Assembly: GCA_902461815.1 (NCBI GenBank)
Contig: CABPZE010000041.1
Location: 1-7,392 of the forward strand
Direction of reading: 5' to 3'
From: CAG-390 sp003523225
GTDB taxonomy: Bacteria; Bacillota; Clostridia; Oscillospirales; CAG-272
DNA length: 7,392 nucleotides
This document shows positions 5,576 to 7,392 of the stretch, piece by piece. The position numbers were made by a program, and so were the translations under genes. How positions within the stretch are numbered: position 1 is the first letter of the stretch; every line of letters starts with the position of its first letter. The notes below the pieces were generated by a model. It worked only from the letters and a program-made list of their open reading frames with translations, searched no databases and was not told where the DNA came from.

Positions 5576-6484
5576 ATGGGAGAGACAGTGTATGCCGATA
5601 TTTTGTTTTTCATCAACTTCAGCATGGATTTTCTCTGTTTTTACATATGCTCACGCGTGCTGGGACGTCCCCTTGCCTGTCTTCGCACAGCGCTTGCCTC
5701 GGCAATGGGCGGTGTGTATTCGGTCGCAATGCTGATATGGTGTCCCGATGGCATTGTGTCGCTGCTGCTTGACGTCAGCGTACTGCTTATTATGTGTGCG
5801 GTGGCACAGCCCAACGGAAGTACATCTCTTGCGGGGAAATTCGGAGGAGCGGCTATGTATGCAGGCATTTCGGCAGCTCTGGGCGGATTTATGACAGCCG
5901 TGTACAGTCTGGCAAACCGCGCCGGGCTTTCCGGAGATGTTTCAGGAGCGGGGATGGGAGTTTCCGACGGCGGAATGTCCGCATGGGTGTTTGCTCTGAT
6001 AGCCGCTTCGGGTGCTGCCGCGGCGGTGATCGGAGGCAGACGGCTTCGTCTGCGTTCTTCGGGAGATCGTATGCGTGTCACGGTGAATATCGGCGGCAGG
6101 GAAGCCAGCTTTGAGGGTATGACGGACAGCGGAAACCTGCTTTCCGATCCGCTGAGCGGCAGACGTGTCATGATCTGCGAGCTTGGGGCACTGGACGGGC
6201 TTATTGATCCCGCCACCGCGGCGCTCATACGCTCCGGCGGACCTGCGTCAGGTGCGGGGCGCGCGACGCGTATTTCGTCCTCGGAGGCTGCAAAGCTGAG
6301 ATTTATTCCGGCGTCGGGGACGCTCGGCGACGGAATTTTATGTGCGCTGACCCCGGAAAGCGTAACTCTCACCAATGAAAAAAACGGCAGAAGTCATTCT
6401 GCCGACCTGCTGATAGCGCCTGTACCGCGTAAGCTGTCCGCAGACGGCTGCCGGGCGCTTATTCCTCCGGGTAGCCTTGGATAG
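5576..6484 (+). CDS. spoIIGA: SpoIIGA, sigma-E processing aspartic protease
   Basis: SpoIIGA is the membrane aspartic protease that cleaves the pro-sequence from pro-sigma-E in the mother cell after polar septation. The protein has 302 residues, close to B. subtilis SpoIIGA (309). Five hydrophobic segments lie near residues 9-27, 36-56, 59-78, 88-110 and 137-153, matching the known five-span membrane domain. The N-terminal VYADILFFINFSMDFL is typical of the family. The soluble protease domain carries DSGN with catalytic D184, in line with D183 of B. subtilis, then DPLSGRRVMI, and the late LRFIPASGTLGDGIL block. Active SpoIIGA dimerises, each chain giving one aspartate. The ATG at 5576 is preceded by a G-rich stretch (5562-5570). 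GTG codons at 5567 and 5570 are in-frame alternatives, and anything further upstream would run into the promoter. The loop between spans 4 and 5 is rich in Gly and Ser. It lies 65 bp before sigE with no terminator between, so the two form one operon. Confidence 0.96.
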   Translation: MGETVYADILFFINFSMDFLCFYICSRVLGRPLACLRTALASAMGGVYSVAMLIWCPDGIVSLLLDVSVLLIMCAVAQPNGSTSLAGKFGGAAMYAGISAALGGFMTAVYSLANRAGLSGDVSGAGMGVSDGGMSAWVFALIAASGAAAAVIGGRRLRLRSSGDRMRVTVNIGGREASFEGMTDSGNLLSDPLSGRRVMICELGALDGLIDPATAALIRSGGPASGAGRATRISSSEAAKLRFIPASGTLGDGILCALTPESVTLTNEKNGRSHSADLLIAPVPRKLSADGCRALIPPGSLG

Positions 6485-6524
6485 AGCATAAACAGATATC
6501 CTTTACGGTTTGATCCCGAAAATA

Positions 6525-6537
6525 GCCTAAGAAAGGC
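6525..6537 (+). promoter_or_regulatory. Ribosome binding site of sigE within a small hairpin
   Basis: GAAAGG (6531-6536) is the only Shine-Dalgarno-like sequence before sigE. It lies 1 nt before the ATG at 6538 and 13 nt before the ATG at 6550, so neither spacing is good. GCCT (6525-6528) can pair with AGGC (6534-6537) around AAGAA, partly hiding the site. Weak initiation or coupling to spoIIGA translation is possible but unproven. Confidence 0.4.
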
Positions 6538-6549
6538 ATGGTAACTGAA

Positions 6550-7275
6550 ATGAAAGCAACGGAAATTCTTTTTAAGATACGCCTTTTGCTGTCGCGGCTT
6601 GCCGCGCGGCTTTTTCCCCGCGGAATATACTATGTAAGCGGTCCGGAAACGCTGCCTCCTCCGCTAAGCAGGGAGGAGGAGAGATGTGCCCTTGAACGTC
6701 TTGCCGCCTGTCCGGAGGACGAGCAGGTGCGCGGACTGCTGATAGAGCGGAATCTGCGTCTTGTTGTATATATTGCCCGGAAGTTTGAAACGACCGGAAT
6801 AGGCATCGAGGATCTGGTTTCGATAGGCACAATGGGACTTATCAAGGCGATAGGCTCTTTCCGCGCAGAAAAGAATATAAAGCTGGCGACATATGCCTCG
6901 CGGTGCATTGAAAACGAAATACTTATGTATATACGCAAGCGCAGTGCCTCACGCTGCGAGGTATCGCTTGACGAGCCGCTGAATATCGACTGGGACGGCA
7001 ACGAGCTTTTGCTTTCGGACGTGCTGGGTAGTGATGACGGGGGAGTCGGAGAGGCGTTCGCAGCGCGTGAGGAAAAGCGGGTGATCCATGAAGCTGTGGC
7101 AGCTCTTGATCCGCGTGAGCGGCAGATAATAGAACTGCGTTACGGACTTTCCGGACAGCAGGAAATGACGCAGAAGGAGGTCGCCGACCTGCTTGGAATC
7201 TCACAGTCGTACATATCCCGGCTTGAAAAGAAGATAATCGTGCGTCTGCGGCACGAAATAGCCGGAAAAATATGA
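6550..7275 (+). CDS. sigE: RNA polymerase sigma-E factor precursor (pro-sigma-E)
   Basis: Pro-sigma-E is the inactive precursor of the first mother-cell sporulation sigma factor. Once SpoIIGA removes its N-terminal pro-sequence, it directs RNA polymerase to the mother-cell regulon. From the ATG at 6550 it has 241 residues (B. subtilis 239). Residues 1-27 form a basic, hydrophobic pro-sequence, and the IYYVSG segment (Y27-Y28) aligns with VYYIGG at the B. subtilis processing region. PPPLS follows. Region 2 spans about 66-131, with RNLRLVVYIARKFE and KLATYASRCIENEILMY, the core-binding and -10-recognition part. LNIDWDGNELLLSDVLG (144-160) is a sigma-E/G/K hallmark. Region 4 covers about 175-236, with a helix-turn-helix at TQKEVADLLGISQSYISRLE (207-226) for -35 recognition. 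An ATG at 6538 would add four residues. I prefer 6550 because it places the Tyr pair exactly as in B. subtilis, although the ribosome binding site spacing is long. It is probably cotranscribed with spoIIGA. The identification is secure. Confidence 0.97.
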   Translation: MKATEILFKIRLLLSRLAARLFPRGIYYVSGPETLPPPLSREEERCALERLAACPEDEQVRGLLIERNLRLVVYIARKFETTGIGIEDLVSIGTMGLIKAIGSFRAEKNIKLATYASRCIENEILMYIRKRSASRCEVSLDEPLNIDWDGNELLLSDVLGSDDGGVGEAFAAREEKRVIHEAVAALDPRERQIIELRYGLSGQQEMTQKEVADLLGISQSYISRLEKKIIVRLRHEIAGKI

Positions 7276-7392
7276 GCATTCCGATAACATTGACTTTTGC
7301 AACTCATATGAATATTGATTTTGCTCCGATGGATTTGTACCACCCTGCTCACCACCTGCAAACTGAATGAACACCTCGCCGATATTGATGCA
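7276..7392. other. Segment after sigE with no supported gene
   Basis: These 117 bases are more AT-rich than the genes. I see no T-tracted hairpin, no convincing ribosome binding site, and no start of sigG, the gene that often follows sigE. A 20-codon plus-strand ORF begins at the ATG at 7308 but lacks a ribosome binding site. A minus-strand frame is open from the window edge down to a stop at 7203-7201, but its last third lies codon-on-codon opposite sigE. Neither is called. Confidence 0.5.

Noticed and set aside
5641..6375. Minus-strand open frame of 244 codons opposite spoIIGA
   Set aside because: The product is Ser/Pro/Ala-rich low-complexity sequence as expected from the antisense of Gly/Ala-rich codons, and spoIIGA is unambiguous on the other strand.
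7276..7311. Sigma-F or sigma-G type promoter after sigE (GCATT and CATATGA elements)
   Set aside because: The spacing between the two elements is about 24 bp instead of about 15, and the -10-like part is a poor match.
7201..7392. Minus-strand frame open from the window edge, a possible convergent gene fragment
   Set aside because: The part outside sigE is only about 39 codons, which can stay open by chance, and the rest is in register with sigE codons. No family is recognisable.

Overview
The window looks like ordinary chromosome from an endospore-forming Firmicute, most likely class Clostridia. The diagnostic evidence is an adjacent spoIIGA-sigE pair: the membrane aspartic protease that activates pro-sigma-E, followed by pro-sigma-E itself. 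The other proteins fit this: a Gly/Pro-rich N-terminus on an ABC exporter, a DUF1015 protein, and a lipoprotein polysaccharide deacetylase. Codons are moderately GC-rich and the intergenic regions are short and AT-rich. Genus cannot be fixed from the sequence alone.

Layout, left to right. Positions 27-75 hold a strong hairpin with a T tract, probably a bidirectional terminator. Next, on the minus strand (2159 down to 87), is a full-length ABC exporter half-transporter with all nucleotide-binding motifs intact. A 178-bp divergent intergenic region (2160-2337) carries one plausible sigma-A promoter per direction, both with extended -10 elements, plus two short palindromes placed like operators. 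On the plus strand follow a DUF1015/COG4198 protein (2338-3561), a lipoprotein with a C-terminal NodB-type deacetylase domain (3660-5465), a strong intrinsic terminator (5479-5511), a spoIIG-type promoter with a Spo0A-box-like sequence and a long spacer (about 5521-5555), spoIIGA (5576-6484) and sigE (6550-7275). The last 117 bp contain no gene I can support.

How the genes work together. Only spoIIGA and sigE form a clear functional unit. The terminator before them and the promoter after it separate the pair from the upstream genes. By analogy with Bacillus subtilis, phosphorylated Spo0A would switch on the operon, SpoIIGA would insert in the mother-cell side of the septum, and it would cut the N-terminal pro-sequence from pro-sigma-E. 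The deacetylase lipoprotein could act on cell-wall or spore peptidoglycan, but its link to sporulation is only positional. The ABC exporter and DUF1015 protein have no visible tie to sporulation.

I found no mobile element, CRISPR array, tRNA, rRNA, toxin-antitoxin pair or evident new system. The items worth a second look are regulatory (the spoIIG promoter, a perfect 14-bp palindrome in the DUF1015 leader, a possible operator on the ABC promoter) and the unassigned N-terminal half of the deacetylase.
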